Origin: Lepiota brunneoincarnata | Lineage: Eukaryota > Basidiomycota > Agaricomycetes > Agaricales > Agaricaceae | Assembly (NCBI GenBank): GCA_023014365.1 | Contig: JAEBUN010000006.1 | Coordinates: 1,302,001 to 1,366,000, forward strand | Length of the DNA: 64,000 nt | Direction: 5' to 3' | Part shown: positions 1 to 12,844 of the stretch, piece by piece | How the letters are laid out: the number at the start of each line of letters is the position of its first letter | Numbering within the stretch: position 1 is the stretch's first letter | Made by a program: the position numbers and the translations under genes | The notes under the pieces: generated by a model | What the model was told of the DNA's origin: nothing | The model's input: only the letters and a program-made list of their open reading frames with translations | The model's database searches: none

Positions 1-2244
1 GACTCTCAAAGGCACCGGCGTCGATGTAGAACCTACCCGGCTCTCTGGCCATGTCGTTCTCTGCCTGCCTGAGGATACCGCCATTAAGGAGATTAGCTCT
101 CCAATTTCGGGGAAAGGCGCGTCTACCTGTTCCGGCATCAGAGTCGTAAGTGTTTTGTGATTCAGCTAGAAGATCGTACTACTGACCTGGCTATGTCAGA
201 CTCGCGACTACCAATGGATCCTCAACTTTTGTTTTTTGCAATCATGACTGGTCCTTTCTCGAGGGCAACAAGAAACATGCTCGTACCGTCAAAGCCGGCC
301 GACATTCCTTTCCCTTCCAGGTACAGGTAGGGGGCTCCCTTCCTTCGACCATTGCAACATCCGTATTCGATGGCGCGTCGGTGACCTACAAACTTCGTGC
401 GCTTGCCATTCGCCCGGGGTTAAGCCATAACCTTCAGGCGACCACACCCGTATATATCAATAGGTCCTTCAGTCACGAGGCCCTTGAATACCAACAGACA
501 CTCGAGATTGAGAGCACATGGCCAGACAAGTTGATGTATTCGATTGTGCCTTCCCCACAAGGCTTGGGCTGCGGGTGACGATTTGACGACAATCCTCAAG
601 TTTTCTCCAATTGCCAAAGGCATTCGCGTCTCTCGTATCACGACTTCGATATATGAGATTACTAATATACATACCCGCGGTGGAACTCTAACAAACTCCC
701 GCATTGTTGCTTCCAGCCAGCATGATATCATAAATGGAAGGGTGGTCCTTGTTGATCCCAAACATCCTCATCAACGTGTGTCTGCCTCACCCATCTCACC
801 CTGCGGCCCAGGTCAGCCCCAGATTGTTGGGGACAGCATGGTCGCTGTAGCCACGTCTGAGAGCGACACTTATCAAGTACCCCAGCCATCATCTGTTTGG
901 GGTCACTCTCCCACTGAACCTCCAACTTCATCACACGTGGTTCCCCCCGTGCAACTCCCATCCTCGCCGTGTGCCGAAGATAATTCAGAAAGTGAGGAGA
1001 GTGGCGATACAGAGACTGTCCTCAGCATCCCTATCCCTTCCAATGCCATTACGCCGTCACATTCCGTCGAACCCATCGTTGTCAGTCATCGCGTGCGCTG
1101 GAGTATGGCGATCCATAACCCGGACGGCCATACTTCTGAGCTGCGATGCTCCTTACCTATTCACATCCTGGACCGTCGACTTCTCGACGAGGCTCGTGCG
1201 CTCTCCTCCGCCACACGGAGACTTGTTCTTGGCTATCCAGAAGCACCAGTCGAGGGGGGAGGTCGTGAGCTGCCAAGCTATGACGCCCACGTTCGAGACA
1301 GAGTAGCCAACATGTTTCTCCCCGAGGCTGCCATTGTGCGGGTTAGTAATCCATGGATCAACCATGTGAACAACCCAAGCACGCACTCTGAGTTAGACCT
1401 AGACCCCTCATACTCTCTACCAAGGTCAGGGGCGCAGTTGGGATACCCGTCGCCTCTAGAAGCTCCCTCCCTCTCCCATCTTCCCCATGCACCTGGATCG
1501 CATGAGAATCCCACGCTTAGCCTGCTCAACTCTGAACTACTTCTCTCCCTGTCGACCACACCCTTGCGGGATGGTTTCTTCAGTCCCGAACCTCGCACAC
1601 CATCCGAGCATCCCGAGCATCAGTTGTCGCAGCCGCAGAGACGAAACGATAGCCAACCACAGAGCCCACACAAAAGCCAGTCGTCGAGCCCCGACGGTTC
1701 GCAACACCACGACGATGCTGCCGTGCATCATGGACGTAACTTGCAGAACATTTTTCGCGCGACGATGAAGCCTTTCACTGCTCTTACCCACCACCATGGG
1801 CTGTTTTCTCGCCACAATCGTCACCACTCGCACCATGGTGGTCATACCCATCATGTGCACCAACGTGCTGGCATACACGCTGAGCTCGCCACTCGACATC
1901 CATCACGCCCTGGGGCTGATGTATCCGTGCCGGACCAAGTGATTGGAGCGGAGGTTATCCGGCGACTGTTCACGGAGGTACCGGATTACTCGATTGCATC
2001 GAGAGGTTTTATTGGAGGTGTCCCGCCTTTAGAGAGTACGCGTGGTTTACCATCGTATGAAGAAGCTGCGAGGGTGAACCCACAGAGAATGGCGGCAAAT
2101 GATACAGGTTCGGGTGGAGATGTAGCTGGTACGAGTGCCGAAGGTATGTTGGGACTGGGAGAGCAACCAAGGTTGCGGCTTCCGGGGCAGGTGTACAGGG
2201 TTCCAACTTCGTTATCACTTGGTACTGTTTCGGCCCAGTCATAA
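1..2244 (+). CDS. Arrestin-like trafficking adaptor, 5' end outside window
   Basis: Alpha-arrestin family (Rim8/Aly/ART-like) adaptors link membrane transporters to Rsp5/Nedd4-type ubiquitin ligases. The arrestin N-domain is read from base 1 (TLKGTGVDVEPTRLSGHVVL), then from about 230 after an intron (NHDWSFLEGN..KAGRHSFPFQ..GGSLPS) and on to about 545. The C-domain follows (PHKAWAAGDD..TILKFSPIAKGI). The tail is Pro/Ser/His-rich and disordered, with two PY-like motifs, LPSYDAHV near 1275 and LPSYEEAA near 2050, which in this family recruit the ligase WW domains. Anomaly: the frame changes at about 544-550 with no intron signal. One extra base there separates IESTWPDKLMYSIV from LPHKAWAAGD. 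The stop is at 2242-2244. The family assignment is strong; whether the frame break is real is open. Confidence 0.8.
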
Positions 2245-2469
2245 TGCAAGTTTTTGCGGGGCGTGTTGTAGCGTGTTGTAGCTGTTGATCCTTCCTTTAG
2301 ATATGATCCCAGGTTCGGTCCTGAACCTATGACTTGCCACCTATCGCATCACCAGCTTTGATGCACATTCGTTCATGCCTGTAGAACGTTTTCTTCCCCT
2401 TCGGTGCTGCTGTCCACATCCACCACTCATCATGTTTTGTTTGTATAGATCTGTACCATTACTGTTCCT

Positions 2470-2766
2470 TTGTCCATGCCCATCATCGTGTATTGTAGAA
2501 CATCTAAATTTCAGGCAGTCAAATTGCTACATTCGCAACATCTCGTGTTCGGGAACTTTCGACTACCGAGCATGCTGATCAGGGAGGAGAGTCTCATGAT
2601 TATCGACTTTGATTGGCGCGGCAAGGTAGGCGAAGGATGTTATCCTGCAAGGCTGAATGATGACATCAAACTTGATTGGCCAGATGATGTGGAACCGGAT
2701 GCTGTTATGAGAGAGGAACATGATCATTTGTATATGCTAGAGAGACTGCGTCTATGTCATGCTTGA
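2470..2766 (+). pseudogene. Fragment of a fungal protein-kinase-like (FunK1-type) C-terminal region
   Basis: A short open frame carries IIDFDWRGKVGEGCYPARLN followed by IKLDWPDD and MREEHDHLYMLERL. The DFDW..GKVGE.rYP pattern, followed by a WP and EHD block, resembles the DFD segment and C-terminus of kinase-like proteins that are highly expanded in Agaricomycetes. There is no N-lobe or HRD-type catalytic loop upstream and no plausible start codon context, so this is most simply a decayed gene remnant. The family call is from memory of the motif and only moderately secure. Confidence 0.45.
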
Positions 2767-3223
2767 ACCATAATTGACTTGCCATCCTTCCTGACTGCTG
2801 TGATAAGACTATCAGTGTGCTTAGTTGACGTCCATCCGGCTCTTCCGTATTCCTAACTCATGCCTAGTCCTTGTCCACTTGCCCCTCGCTATCAGAAGCA
2901 GGGGCGCTGAATAGTAGGAATGACAGTAAGCCAGTTTTCCCACAATGAATGATCCGCAATATCCGCTGGAAACTATATGTGACGGGCCGAAAGTGTTTTA
3001 GATCCGTTTGTCAAACTTATAAATACTCGTTTCAGGACGGTTTACAGGGGGAATCCAGAGCGACATGACTCGTTGGCCGGTGACGCAAGCGATATCATGC
3101 CGGCTATGTTATCAATATTAACGGGGCTCCGTTAGTTTACATTCTTCATTCCCTGAGAGGTTGTTTGGCGTATTTATTCGTTGATTTGTAAACAAAAATT
3201 TCATCTCGTTCACAACCACCACC
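2767..3223. other. Intergenic, upstream of the peroxidase gene
   Basis: No coding signal is seen. The last 100 bases hold the likely promoter and leader of the peroxidase gene, ending in CACAACCACCACCATG. Confidence 0.5.
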
Positions 3224-4819
3224 ATGTCCTTCTCTTCCTTCTTCCGTTGCGCTCAGCCCATCCGTAGGACTGCCTTCACCACTCTCCCAAAGGCCAATAG
3301 AGCCAACCCCAACTTCCGCCGCTTCTCCACTACCCCTCCCCCGCCCAAACCCAAACCCAACACCGCCCTCTATGCAAGCATAGGCGCTGTCACTATCGGT
3401 GGACTTGCGGTCTACTACTTCACCGACTTTGGAAAAGAGGTCCAAACAGCCTTCAAGTCCAGCGCCCAGGCCGCTAAAGCTAAGGTCAACTTTGTCCCCA
3501 CCCAGCAGGACTATCAAAAGGTTCGTACCGTTTGTCGCTTGTAATGTCTCTGTGTTTCTTGGGTACCTATCGGTGTGTTACTAGGTTTACAACAAGATTG
3601 CAGAATTGGTCCAGGATGCTGGTGATTATGACGGTGCGCAGGGATTTTAGTCGTAGTCCTTGTGCATACGCGCTGATAAAATTGTTCCGTCAGATGGTTC
3701 CTACGGCCCTGTCCTTCTCAGACTCGCCTGGCACTCGTCTGGCACATATGATAAGGATACCAAAACTGGTGGCAGGTGCGTCACTTCTTTTTAATTCCGG
3801 TGCTTCCCTCAGCAACTTGCCAATTACCTCTAGCAACTACGCCACTATGCGTTTCGAACCCGAATCCCTACATGACGCTAACGCTGGCCTAAACATTGCC
3901 CGTAATCTGATGGAGAAGATCAAAGAAGAGTTCCCTTGGATCACCTATGGAGATTTATGGACCCTCGCTGGCGTCGCCGCTGTTCAGGTTCGTCCCCCTC
4001 CCTTATCCCTCTGTTAATTCATTGCATAATTGCGTAGGAGATGGATGGTCCCAAAATTCCCTGGCGCCCGGGCCGCATCGATGGTTTCGCTGCGCAGGCG
4101 ACGCCTGACGGTCGGCTCCCCGATGCCAGCCAAGGCGGCGATCATTTGAGACACATCTTTTACCGCATGGGGTTCGTATCCCTCCGACGAACACGTTAAT
4201 TTCGTTCTTATCGGAAAATTACTTTAGCTTTAATGACCAAGAAATCGTTGCGCTTTCTGGCGCCCATGCTCTCGGACGCTGCCATCGTGATCGGTGGGTC
4301 ATTTTGCCTCCCCGAAAGGTGTCATAATTGACCCGATTCGACCAAAGCTCTGGTTTCGAGGGCCCATGGACGTTCTCGCCCACTACCCTAACCAACGACT
4401 TTTTCAAGCTCCTCTTTGACGAGAAATGGGTCTGGAAGAAGTGGAATGGTCCAAAGCAGCTCGAAGATAAGAGGACGAAGTCGCTCATGATGTTGCCGTA
4501 CGTTTACGTTCTCCCGAGTCACGTCACACCACTCTATTTTTGTCTAACTCCTGCCATTCTTAAGCACCGACTATGTTCTGGTTCAAGACAAGAGCTTCAA
4601 GAAGTGGGCGAAGGCCTATGCTGAGGATCAGGATCTATGGTTCAAGGAGTGCGTGTTTGTTGGCTATTCCTCGACTCTCTCTCTCTTTCCTGATATCCCC
4701 CCCCCTCCCTCAGCTTTTCGAATGTGGTGTCTCGGCTCTTTGAACTCGGCGTTCCCACGGAACAATTTGTCACCTCTGAACCTTGGATTATGAAAACCAC
4801 CAACGAGCAAACAAACTAG
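3224..4819 (+). CDS. CCP1: Mitochondrial cytochrome c peroxidase
   Basis: A class I haem peroxidase of the mitochondrial intermembrane space that reduces hydrogen peroxide using ferrocytochrome c. The start is ATG 3224 in CACCATGT. The first exon encodes a basic presequence with [10 protein letters not shown] and a membrane helix ([14 protein letters not shown]), matching the bipartite targeting signal of Ccp1. Exons I can place are 3224-3520, 3585-3633, 3694-3775 and from 3834, with more short GT-AG introns after. The distal haem motif [13 protein letters not shown] carries Arg, Trp and His. The proximal motif is [13 protein letters not shown]. The C-terminus contains YALVQD-like and [19 protein letters not shown] blocks typical of Ccp. 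The frame is unbroken and the stop TAG is at 4817-4819. Downstream is the convergent GH128 gene. Confidence 0.95.
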
Positions 4820-5162
4820 ACGATAGATTGAGCTTATCTTATTACACCCGGCTGAACTTTCTAGACCTTACTTTACTAATAGATTTTGCTGTTTGCCGAA
4901 GTACATGCACGGTCGTTCCTGCTATGTGCTCGTCGAGGGTCTCCGAATAGAATATATATGCATCTAGATGACACATGACTATGACTTGATGGCCAATCGT
5001 TTACAAGGAGTGCAAAAGGAACTTGCTTAGAACGTCTTCAGCGGCCCCTTTTTTTTTTGAGTGGAGAGAATTATGATATTGTGTTCGTCAATGGTTCGTT
5101 CTAGAACATTCAACTTTCACTATACCATCCCTCTAAGTTACATCTGTCCCAGAGCCAGGCAG

Positions 5163-6453
5163 TCATAGTAAGAAATAAAACATCATGGTAGCCGCAAGTC
5201 CGAGTCTAATTCGAGTAGAGGCTGGCGTAAGGAAGGCTTCACTGCTGGCGGTTTGCGTTCCGCTGCCTCCTGCACCGAGGGGGGGGGGAGTAAATAAGAT
5301 AGCAAAGGGAGAGGGGGATGCACAAGGCATACCTATATATTGCATTCCCAGTGCATTTATTCTTCCGTTGGAGTCCATCAGTGCGTTTGCCTGTATGTAA
5401 TGGGTTCAACACTACGTTGAAGAACTGAGTGGGAATCTAAACGTACAGGGTTGACGCCTTGCATATCCCTCATCGCGCCAAACCAGGAGTACCTCTCGAC
5501 ATAATCTTGTTCATCGAGGAACTGCTGTGTGGTGTTCATAAATTCAACTACTTGATTTTGGGGGCACTGAGAAGAGGGATCGACAAAGTTTTGGCATGCC
5601 CATTCGGTTATCCATAGTGTGTAGTTTGGGAAGGTTGTATGGAAATCCTGGATATAGGCTTGGAACTGGGTCGCATTGGTGCCGTACCAGTCTACCCATA
5701 ATAATAATAAGAAAGCGATGACACAGCCAACCAAAAAAAAAAAAAAATGCATACGAAGGGCGATAAAATCGACTGAACAGTTCCCACCGCAAGCTGTAAA
5801 GAAGTCCTGTAACCAGGTTTTACCGGACGGTGCGCTCGAGGAGGCTGGGCTGCCGAGTCGGAGGCCGGTATCAGGGAATGCGGTCTTGAGGGGCTGGAGG
5901 TGGGTTTGCCACAATGCTGCTCCTTCGATGGCAGTCAGGTTGGATTGGCCTGATTGTTCTGGCCTTTGAATGGGATATCAGTTTTTTCTTATTTTTATGT
6001 TCGCGTGAGAGTAAACGAAGTGTACTCGTTCATGCCCAGGATAGCTCGGACTCGGTTCTCTCTGATCGTTTGGTTTATTATTCGTGTGAAGTCATCGATG
6101 GAGCGAGTACCCCAAAGCATAGGTACAAATTCTAATGTTGTGTTGACCGGGAAGGTGGACCATGAGTAATACCTTTTATACTCTAGGGTCAGTTGCCGGG
6201 AATTATTTGAGCGGTTAGGGGCTGCGCACCAGGACACTTTTCCTGTCGTTAAATACTGTTTAATATCCACTGAATTACCGTTTGCCCAACCCAAGCCTGC
6301 TTTCATCGCGGCGCCTGTAGAGTTATCCATAGGCGAGCCGATTTGTCGTACGTCATGTTGAGGGTGCCACGGAGTTGGGGTGCCATCAACGGGCTGGAGA
6401 CACCAGCCGAATAGAAGGAGAAGTACGAGTGGGAGTGCTTTGTATGTTCTCAT
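5163..6453 (-). CDS. GH128 glycosyl hydrolase (Asl-type beta-glucanase), secreted, probably GPI-anchored
   Basis: GH128 enzymes cleave beta-1,3-glucan in fungal walls. The start at 6453 gives a signal peptide (MRTYKALPLVLLLLFGWCLQ). The (beta/alpha)8 core shows WCAAPN, FVPMLWG, then ILGMNEPDLSGQSN across an intron, in which the Glu of NEP is the expected acid/base. Next come IALHWYG, and LWITEWACQNF, in which the Glu of TEW is the expected nucleophile, then YSWFGAMRDM and NALGMQYIG. The last intron (about 5273-5336) ends in a C-run. The final exon has a Ser/Thr linker and the hydrophobic C-terminus LGLAATMMFYFLL, consistent with a GPI signal. Several N-glycosylation sequons occur (NNS, NTT, NCS). 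The frame is intact through at least four introns. Confidence 0.85.
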
Positions 6454-7313
6454 CTCGAGTGATTAACACACATGCTGGGGCATTTACGAGGCGTGTTTTA
6501 TGGTCATCGGTGGCTCCAAAGTTATATGTTGTGGTCATGGAGCAGTATCACAAGGACTTCATCGTCTGGAGTGTGGTGGAGAGGACTCTGAATACTCAAT
6601 GGCTGAGAGCGTGTGACGTCAGGGGTCAACTCTACAAAGTGCTGTCCAAAAATATACGAGGTTCTATTGGGTTGGCTTTGGGTTGTCATGCCAAGGACTA
6701 CCTCAAATACGCCACTTCAAGGCTGTGGCTGGACTGGTGGACCAACCTGTTAATGGGCTTGAGTGAATCAGCTTAACAGCTTTCCAGTCCATAATATGTA
6801 CGTTGGGATCGGTCAAAGGCAATTGACATCTTCTACAGTACGTATTTTCTGACAACCGCACTTCACTCTTTGCACAGCCGTGCCTTGAAGCCCTGAAGCC
6901 GTTGATCGCGGCGTTTAGAAAACATGCGTTCTGAGTTGCGAATTACCCAACATCTGAAAGTACTCATCTGGCTAGCTTACCAAGAAACTGCTTGCTGTGC
7001 AGCAAGCATCACTCTGGCTTGTTATGTAGGGATAGGGACGCTTGAAACACGCGTTGTACCTTGATTGATATGGAAAGCTGTAGAGCAGGCGTTTAAAAGC
7101 ACTTACGTCCCTGGATAGCTCCGGGCTATAAGGACCTTGCTACGCAACTGAAGGCCTGTCACTTACGATGTCCGCCCACTGTTCACCCAGTGATGCTAAC
7201 TGCAGGCTTGCTTTTGGTGAGCGGTTGGGAATTTTTATCACCATCCTTGCGTCGACGTGAGTCTTATTACTTAGCTGTCTCCTTTTACGAGCAACTTGGA
7301 ACCTGGCCCTGAC
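6454..7313. other. Intergenic between divergent genes
   Basis: It separates the GH128 start (minus) from the receptor start (plus). The open frames in it lack recognisable domains, and I see no RNA gene. Confidence 0.4.
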
Positions 7314-8823
7314 ATGGTTCAATACAGCCTCTCTGCTATCGCTTGCGTTGGGCTCCTGTCTTATGCTGTGGTGTGTAGGACCCCTTGCCTTAGCCTGGTT
7401 CGAACAAACACAAATAGAAAACGCTAAGCACAGATACGAGCGATCAGGAAATGGCCATCATCAAGACGTGTAGCGACTTATTCGAGTGGTGCTTCTGATG
7501 CCAGTGCATCCAATTTGTTTCTGTCTCTCGTAGTCGCGGATCTGATACAGGCTATTGGCGGAATGCCGAACTGGAGATGGATGTTAGATGGGGTTCGTGC
7601 TTGTTATTCTGCAAAAAACGCCCCCCCCCCCAGTGCTTCTTTGATTGATGTGATTTAATTTAGTTTCTTACCGAAGGTCCCTTGTGCACTTTCCAAGGTC
7701 TATTCTTGAACCTAGGGCAACGTCGCCATTGCCCTCTTGTGCGTTTTCCGCCCACCCCCCGATTTTCTAGAAGAAGCTGATGATAAATTGGTGTTTGTAT
7801 AGCGGCCTCGTATGTTTCTATGCCTTCCATTGCTTCGCTTAAACCCGGGATCTCATCCTGTTATCCCTAGAGCATCGCCATCCACACCTTCGTTGTCTTG
7901 ATCTTACGATGGAGGGTCACCCGCACTACACTCCGAATCGTTGTTGTGGCAATCTGGTGTCTAACAGGTTTGATCGTAGGTGTTGCCAATCGGGGTCAGG
8001 AGCATTACTATGGTCCCAACAGGATACTGTAAGCAAGGCAGCCCGATTCACGTCTCCTTGACCTCTAATGACTCGAACAATCCCAGGGTGCTGGATAACT
8101 GATAAATACCCCGCGGAACGCATTGTGGCTGAATATTTGTGGCTGTGGATAGCATTCGGCATCATGATTGTGCTTTACATCTTCATGTTCCTCGCGATGA
8201 GGAACATACTCAGGACGAGCAAGAGCTTGAGGGTAGTTCCCAGGACGGCGGAGGACGCTGTGGAAGAACGAGAGTCTGAAAAAATCGCCTATCTTATGCT
8301 ATTGTGAGCCATTCAACTTGGTTTTTTTTATTTTTATTCGGGCTATTGGTTGACGCTACGTGGGGGCACAGTTACCCAGCTATATACCTAGTTCTGCATC
8401 GCCCCTGTATCCATCAGCCGGTGGCTCGACTGGAGTAGACCGGGCTACGACACACCTCCAGCCGCCATCTTCTTCAGCAACTTTGTGTTCAGTCTCTCCG
8501 GCTTCCTCAATCTCATCCTCTTCTATGTCACCCGTCCGACTTGGGTGACAGGAAGTAGGGACTCCTTGCCCGACGCCGAACTGCAGGCACCCAATCAGGC
8601 CATCAACAGAGGGGGACAAAAGCTCGTGATGGAGAATATACGTACTACTACAGGAACGGTACCGGATAGGGGGGTCTCGGTTACGGTTGCGGCTGCAGAG
8701 CCCCTATCAGCTGGCAACAACCACCACCAGCAGCATTCACAAGGCCCTATTTTTGCATCGACGGGTGCTTATCGTGTGGAAGCCTCTTTGGAACGACAAA
8801 ATCACGGCCGTTTGCCTGATTGA
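7314..8823 (+). CDS. Seven-helix G-protein-coupled receptor (fungal Git3/cAMP-receptor-like class)
   Basis: A multi-exon integral membrane receptor. TM1 lies in MVQYSLSAIACVGLLSYAVV, split by an intron at about 7372-7435. TM2 is NLFLSLVVADLIQAIGGMPN with a WRWMLDG loop. TM3 and following appear as GNVAIAL and SIAIHTFVVLILRW, then IVVVAIWCLTGLIVGVA. An extracellular Cys-Trp block (LCWITDKYPAERIVAEYLWL) precedes TM5 (AFGIMIVLYIFMFLAM). TM6 is AYLML..YPAIYLVL and TM7 is FSLSGFLNLILFYVTRPTW. This order matches fungal nutrient or cAMP-like receptors that signal through G-alpha and cAMP. Anomaly: between YPAIYLVLHRP and VSISRWLDW (about 8401-8406) the frame needs one base fewer in a CCCC run. The C-tail is short and Gln/Asn-rich. 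The ligand cannot be inferred. Confidence 0.75.
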
Positions 8824-9887
8824 TTGGATGGTAGTCCATACTTATATGTCTATCATCTAGATCACCACAAATGTCTTCAGTCACTCGCGGTACCTTGAAC
8901 ATATTAGCATTGTTTGTTCCGTGTGCCCTCGGACTTTTCATGAGGACGTTTTTTCCAGGGATCTGGATCTGGAATCACAGGCCCATTGCAATCATGTACC
9001 TTAAGAGAGAGCCTGGGCCCTGTGGCCTCAAAGTCAGGAGACGCGAGCTTTACCCAGCAGCTTTGTTACGCGCGCTCTCCCATGCAACTCAGGCTTGCAT
9101 GTGTGTATTCAACAAAGAAGTGCCTAATCCTGCCAATAGCCAGGCATGCTCTCTCTCTTGTTGTTCAGAATCTGACAGCCGTGAGTGGATCGGCGGGGGA
9201 GGGGAGCCTCATCGTTCGCGAGTACCAAAAATAGTTCTGATGATAGAATACTCCATTGGACGCGGGTTTGGCGTTCAAGACTGTGGGATTGGTGGAAAAT
9301 TCTATGTACTGGGGTTGCAGCATGGTCCGCAGCCCAGCAGTGGGCAGCAACAATCCAACTCAAGTTGTGTGAGACCGTATCGCAGTTGGGGGGTTGGACA
9401 TAAATCAAGGAAAGCGCCGAGATCTGAATCCGGGGTCCCTTGCATCGCAGAAGTTTTCGGATCTCGGGATGGAGATGGGTTGAGGGGGCTTTGACTCGGT
9501 CAACTGTATATGCTTAAGACCAGAGGAACTGATAGACAGCGACGCTTGAGCCGGAATTCTCTGGATACCGGTGGTCCATATGTAAAAGTGCTCGTGTCGG
9601 GGGCGGCTGGTCCGGCGGCGGTGGGGCTCACACAGTGACAAGTGTGGGAGGGAGAGTGATGAAAATTTCAGTTCGTTAAGTCGCTTAGTGGCATCGAAAG
9701 ATATTATGCTCTAGATCAAGCAGACAGAAGGAAAATCTTGATTGAGTGGACGAGAGTTAGACAACTTCAATCGACCTAGTATTGTTGCCCAGATGACAAT
9801 AGTGCACAAGGCACAGGTTTTCTGGTGAACCAAAATGATAACAACAACACAACAACAATACAGCTTTTGCGCTCCGAGTTCAGAGCC
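8824..9887. other. Intergenic; no supported gene
   Basis: Open frames occur on both strands, including a Cys-rich minus frame near 9300-9440 (LDCCCPLLGCGPCC). None joins into a convincing model or shows a known domain. Confidence 0.35.
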
Positions 9888-10405
9888 TTAATCCATTTTA
9901 ATGTCTTCGTCCTCATCCTCATCCTCCTCGTCATTGGGCGTCAGGCCTGCTTTTTCCAGTGCTTCCTTGGAAGTGTAATCAACCCGAACACCCCGAGTTC
10001 GACGGCCCGAAACAATAGAAGTCGGATCGATGTCCTCGAAAGTTTCCTGTGGATCAATGATTAGATATTTTTGAAAAACATCCAGCCCCGGACGCGAGGG
10101 TTGGGATCTGTACGAGTAGGCTAGATGATTTGACGACGGACGCGTCGACTAACCTCTTCCTCTTCTTCTTCCTCTTCTTCCTCTTCTTCCTCTCCCTCAT
10201 CATCATCCTCATTCTCGTCCTCCTCTTCGTGCTCTTCGTCCATAGGCTCGTCAACTGGGGCTTTGGCCTTTCCCTTGGAGCTGTTAGGAGGGGTGGCAGA
10301 TGTGTTGACAGTACTATTGATGGACGCGTCAATTTGGGCTGTTGACGTTCCAGAAAGAAACCAGACTCACGATTGAGCAGCAGGAGTAGTGATGTCCGAG
10401 GTCAT
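9888..10405 (-). CDS. CHZ1: Histone H2A.Z-specific chaperone CHZ1
   Basis: Chz1 escorts H2A.Z-H2B dimers to the SWR1 remodeller in the nucleus. The start ATG is at 10405-10403 (MTSDITTPAAQS). A 32-nt-class intron follows, then a Ser/Thr stretch, an acidic run of about a dozen Glu (EEHEEDENEDDDEGEE), and an intron of about 108 nt. The last exon holds the hallmark CHZ motif EDIDPTSIVSGRRTRGVRVD followed by YTSKEALEKAGL and a second acidic tail ending DEDIKMD and stop at 9890-9888. A small acidic protein with a central GRRTRG segment is the family's usual architecture. The exact first intron is less certain than the rest. Confidence 0.85.
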
Positions 10406-10776
10406 GGCGGTCGTACTTGGATGTTGAGTGGACGCGTTTGTTTGGATCAGTGCAACAACAAAAGCAGCAAGTCACGTTATCACTGCAATGTTCTGATGAT
10501 GCCCCACCCACTGTTGCCATTCCAGCCTGGTGCCATTCCCGTATACACATGTCCGGCCCAACGGACGGAACCAGTTCGGTCTGGTGGGATGATATGTGGG
10601 GATAGAAATAAATTGCGGCCGGGCGTGTCTGATGGGGGTCGTGTCCACCATCACTCTGGCATGTATGTACATGGCTTGATGCCCCATTACCTCAGCACTT
10701 CTGACTCTTTGGGGTATCGACTAGTAGTAACTGGGTCCTCTTCTACCCTCATGCTCCATCTGGTTCATACATAATA

Positions 10777-12844
10777 ATGCCCAACGGTCACAACCCTCCC
10801 CCACCAGATGCTGGCGTCAAGGACAAGGACAAGGGCAGCCAGACCACCTCTCTTTCTTCTACTGGAGAACACGCCTCCCGTTCCCCCTTCATTCCTCCTC
10901 GCATGTCTGTTCTTGCATCTGTGAAGATTCCAATTCTGCGCCGGCTAGAAATTGGCGACGGCGCCCATACCCACAAGGCGCCGCTCCTCACCCTCAAACT
11001 TTCCTCCCACTCATTCCTCAACTCTTCTCTCAAGGATGAAGTCTCCTCTTCCCCCGTCTATACCATTCGGACGTCCGGGATGACCACGACCGTGATTCGA
11101 AGCGATCCATGGGAAGCGTCGACTAGAACCGCTAGCATCAAGTGGCCGAAAATTGTTCCCGTCAAGGGCAAAAGCAAGAATGTGACCGACGGAATTCTTG
11201 TACAACTGAGAGGCTCTCGTTGGAAAGGAGGGACTTCCGTCCTGAAGCCCAGCACCTCTAAAGAGTAAGTTATTCGCCTTGCCGTGTGCCCAGTATATCC
11301 CCCCCCCCCTCTAACGACACGTCTTAGTGGTCCACGCAAATTTCAGATTCCACACTACTCTCATAGTATGAAGTGGCAGCAACATGGCTCTGCGTATTGG
11401 GTGTGTACTTTTTTCTGTCATAACACCAGTCACATCAACTCAACATCCCTAGTGTACTACATCCCCCGTTAAAGGACCTATTGCCATCCTAGATCTCCCA
11501 GTTGACAACTTGCCCGCTCGACTCACAGTGTACGAGACACTGTATGACAAGTATGACACCAGACCCATGCTTGTGCATCAGGGCGTATCGATTCTGCTTC
11601 TTGACTACCTTCTAGTAACTGCCATCCTTCTAGTCACTGACATTCAAGAATGGATGGTTGTTCAAAGTTCAGGAAACAATAGCCCTGCTTCTTCCAACGA
11701 ACCCAGTCCTAATTCCGCTCTTCAATGGCGAAAGATTGTGTACGGGGAGCCTCTCTTTCCGAAATTGTCTCCTGCCGTTACGCAATACGCAACACCTGGT
11801 GGCTTCGACTATAGTCCCCCAACACCGACTTCCCAGGACCAAATGGCAAAGATCGTCCATGGCGAGCCGCTATATCCGCGCCGGCAACGTCCCTCCCAGC
11901 CCCCAGCTGTCATATTCCTCCGATTCTGACGATGAGGGAGATGACAACCGGTCTATTTCACATACCTCCCGAGCTAGATCACCTAGTCTTTCGGCGGAAT
12001 CTGATCTTTATGCCTCCACCAGCGCGTCCACCCCTTCCCACACACACGACTCCCCATCATTTTATCCAAATCGGCAGGTACCGCCTGTGCCTTCAATACC
12101 TTGTGATTATACGAGTCAAACGAGCTCAGTATCACCTGTATCAACAACACGATCCTCAAGCACTCGTGTTCTTCCAGCACCACCTCCCCCTATCCAACTG
12201 CCATGCATACGGTCAACCTCCACAAAAACCTCGAATTTAGCCGAAAATACACGCAGACCGCACACCTCAGGCACCGTTGGTCCGGCGGATGCGTCTCTCT
12301 GGGAGAGACGCCCGTCAGAACCGACATTTACACGTGCACGGTCCATGTCACGTCCCCTTCCCCGAACACCCAACACTTCGGGCGCCGGCGCGAGGGGTCC
12401 TGCCATTCGGCGAGTTCAGAGCCACACGCGTATCAATCAAGTTGACGTAGAAAAGCCGTGGCTATCAACACCTCCGCCACCGTTGCCACCCCTATCTATC
12501 TCTCCCTCGACACTTGGAAGCACTGTAGAGCCGGGCGCTCACTGCCGCCGACACCCCTCGACATTGCAATGGGTAGGGCAGTTGGCGGAATGAGTGCGGT
12601 GAGAGTTGACGCCGGTCAGCGCCCACGGAAGTCGTTTGAAAGCGAGGAAGACGGTGTGCAAGATTTCGCGCGCGACCAGGGTCTTCCGAATCCGGGTCTT
12701 CCTAGCTCATCATATGATCATCCGCCTCCTGCGTATACTTCGATTGATTTTCATGCAACGGCGCCGCGGCGATCGTTGACTATGATGTCGGACTGCTCCA
12801 TGCTCTGGCCAATTTCCTCGCTGAGGCATCCCTCTTTTTCTTAA
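10777..12844 (+). CDS. Basidiomycete low-complexity protein with a conserved beta-rich N-terminal domain (DUF6593-like)
   Basis: I do not recognise a function. The first exon starts at 10777 and contains a long disordered N-terminus. It then has beta-strand-like segments ending in FQIPHYSHSMKWQQHGSAYW, PIAILDLPVDNLPARLTVYE and ILLLDYLLVTAILLVTDIQE, which resembles the domain of a large uncharacterised Agaricomycete family. The C-terminal half is Ser/Pro-rich with polyproline runs (LPAPPPPIQ, PPPPLPPLSI) and SRPLPRTP and SLPPTPL motifs that could bind SH3 or WW domains. Two frame breaks occur, at about 11885 (one base extra) and about 12530 (opposite sense), so the deposited sequence cannot encode the whole protein without correction or unseen introns. 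Confidence 0.5.

Noticed and set aside
8871..9494. 207-codon plus-strand frame after the receptor gene
   Set aside because: No domain, no splice support and amino-acid composition typical of random translation.
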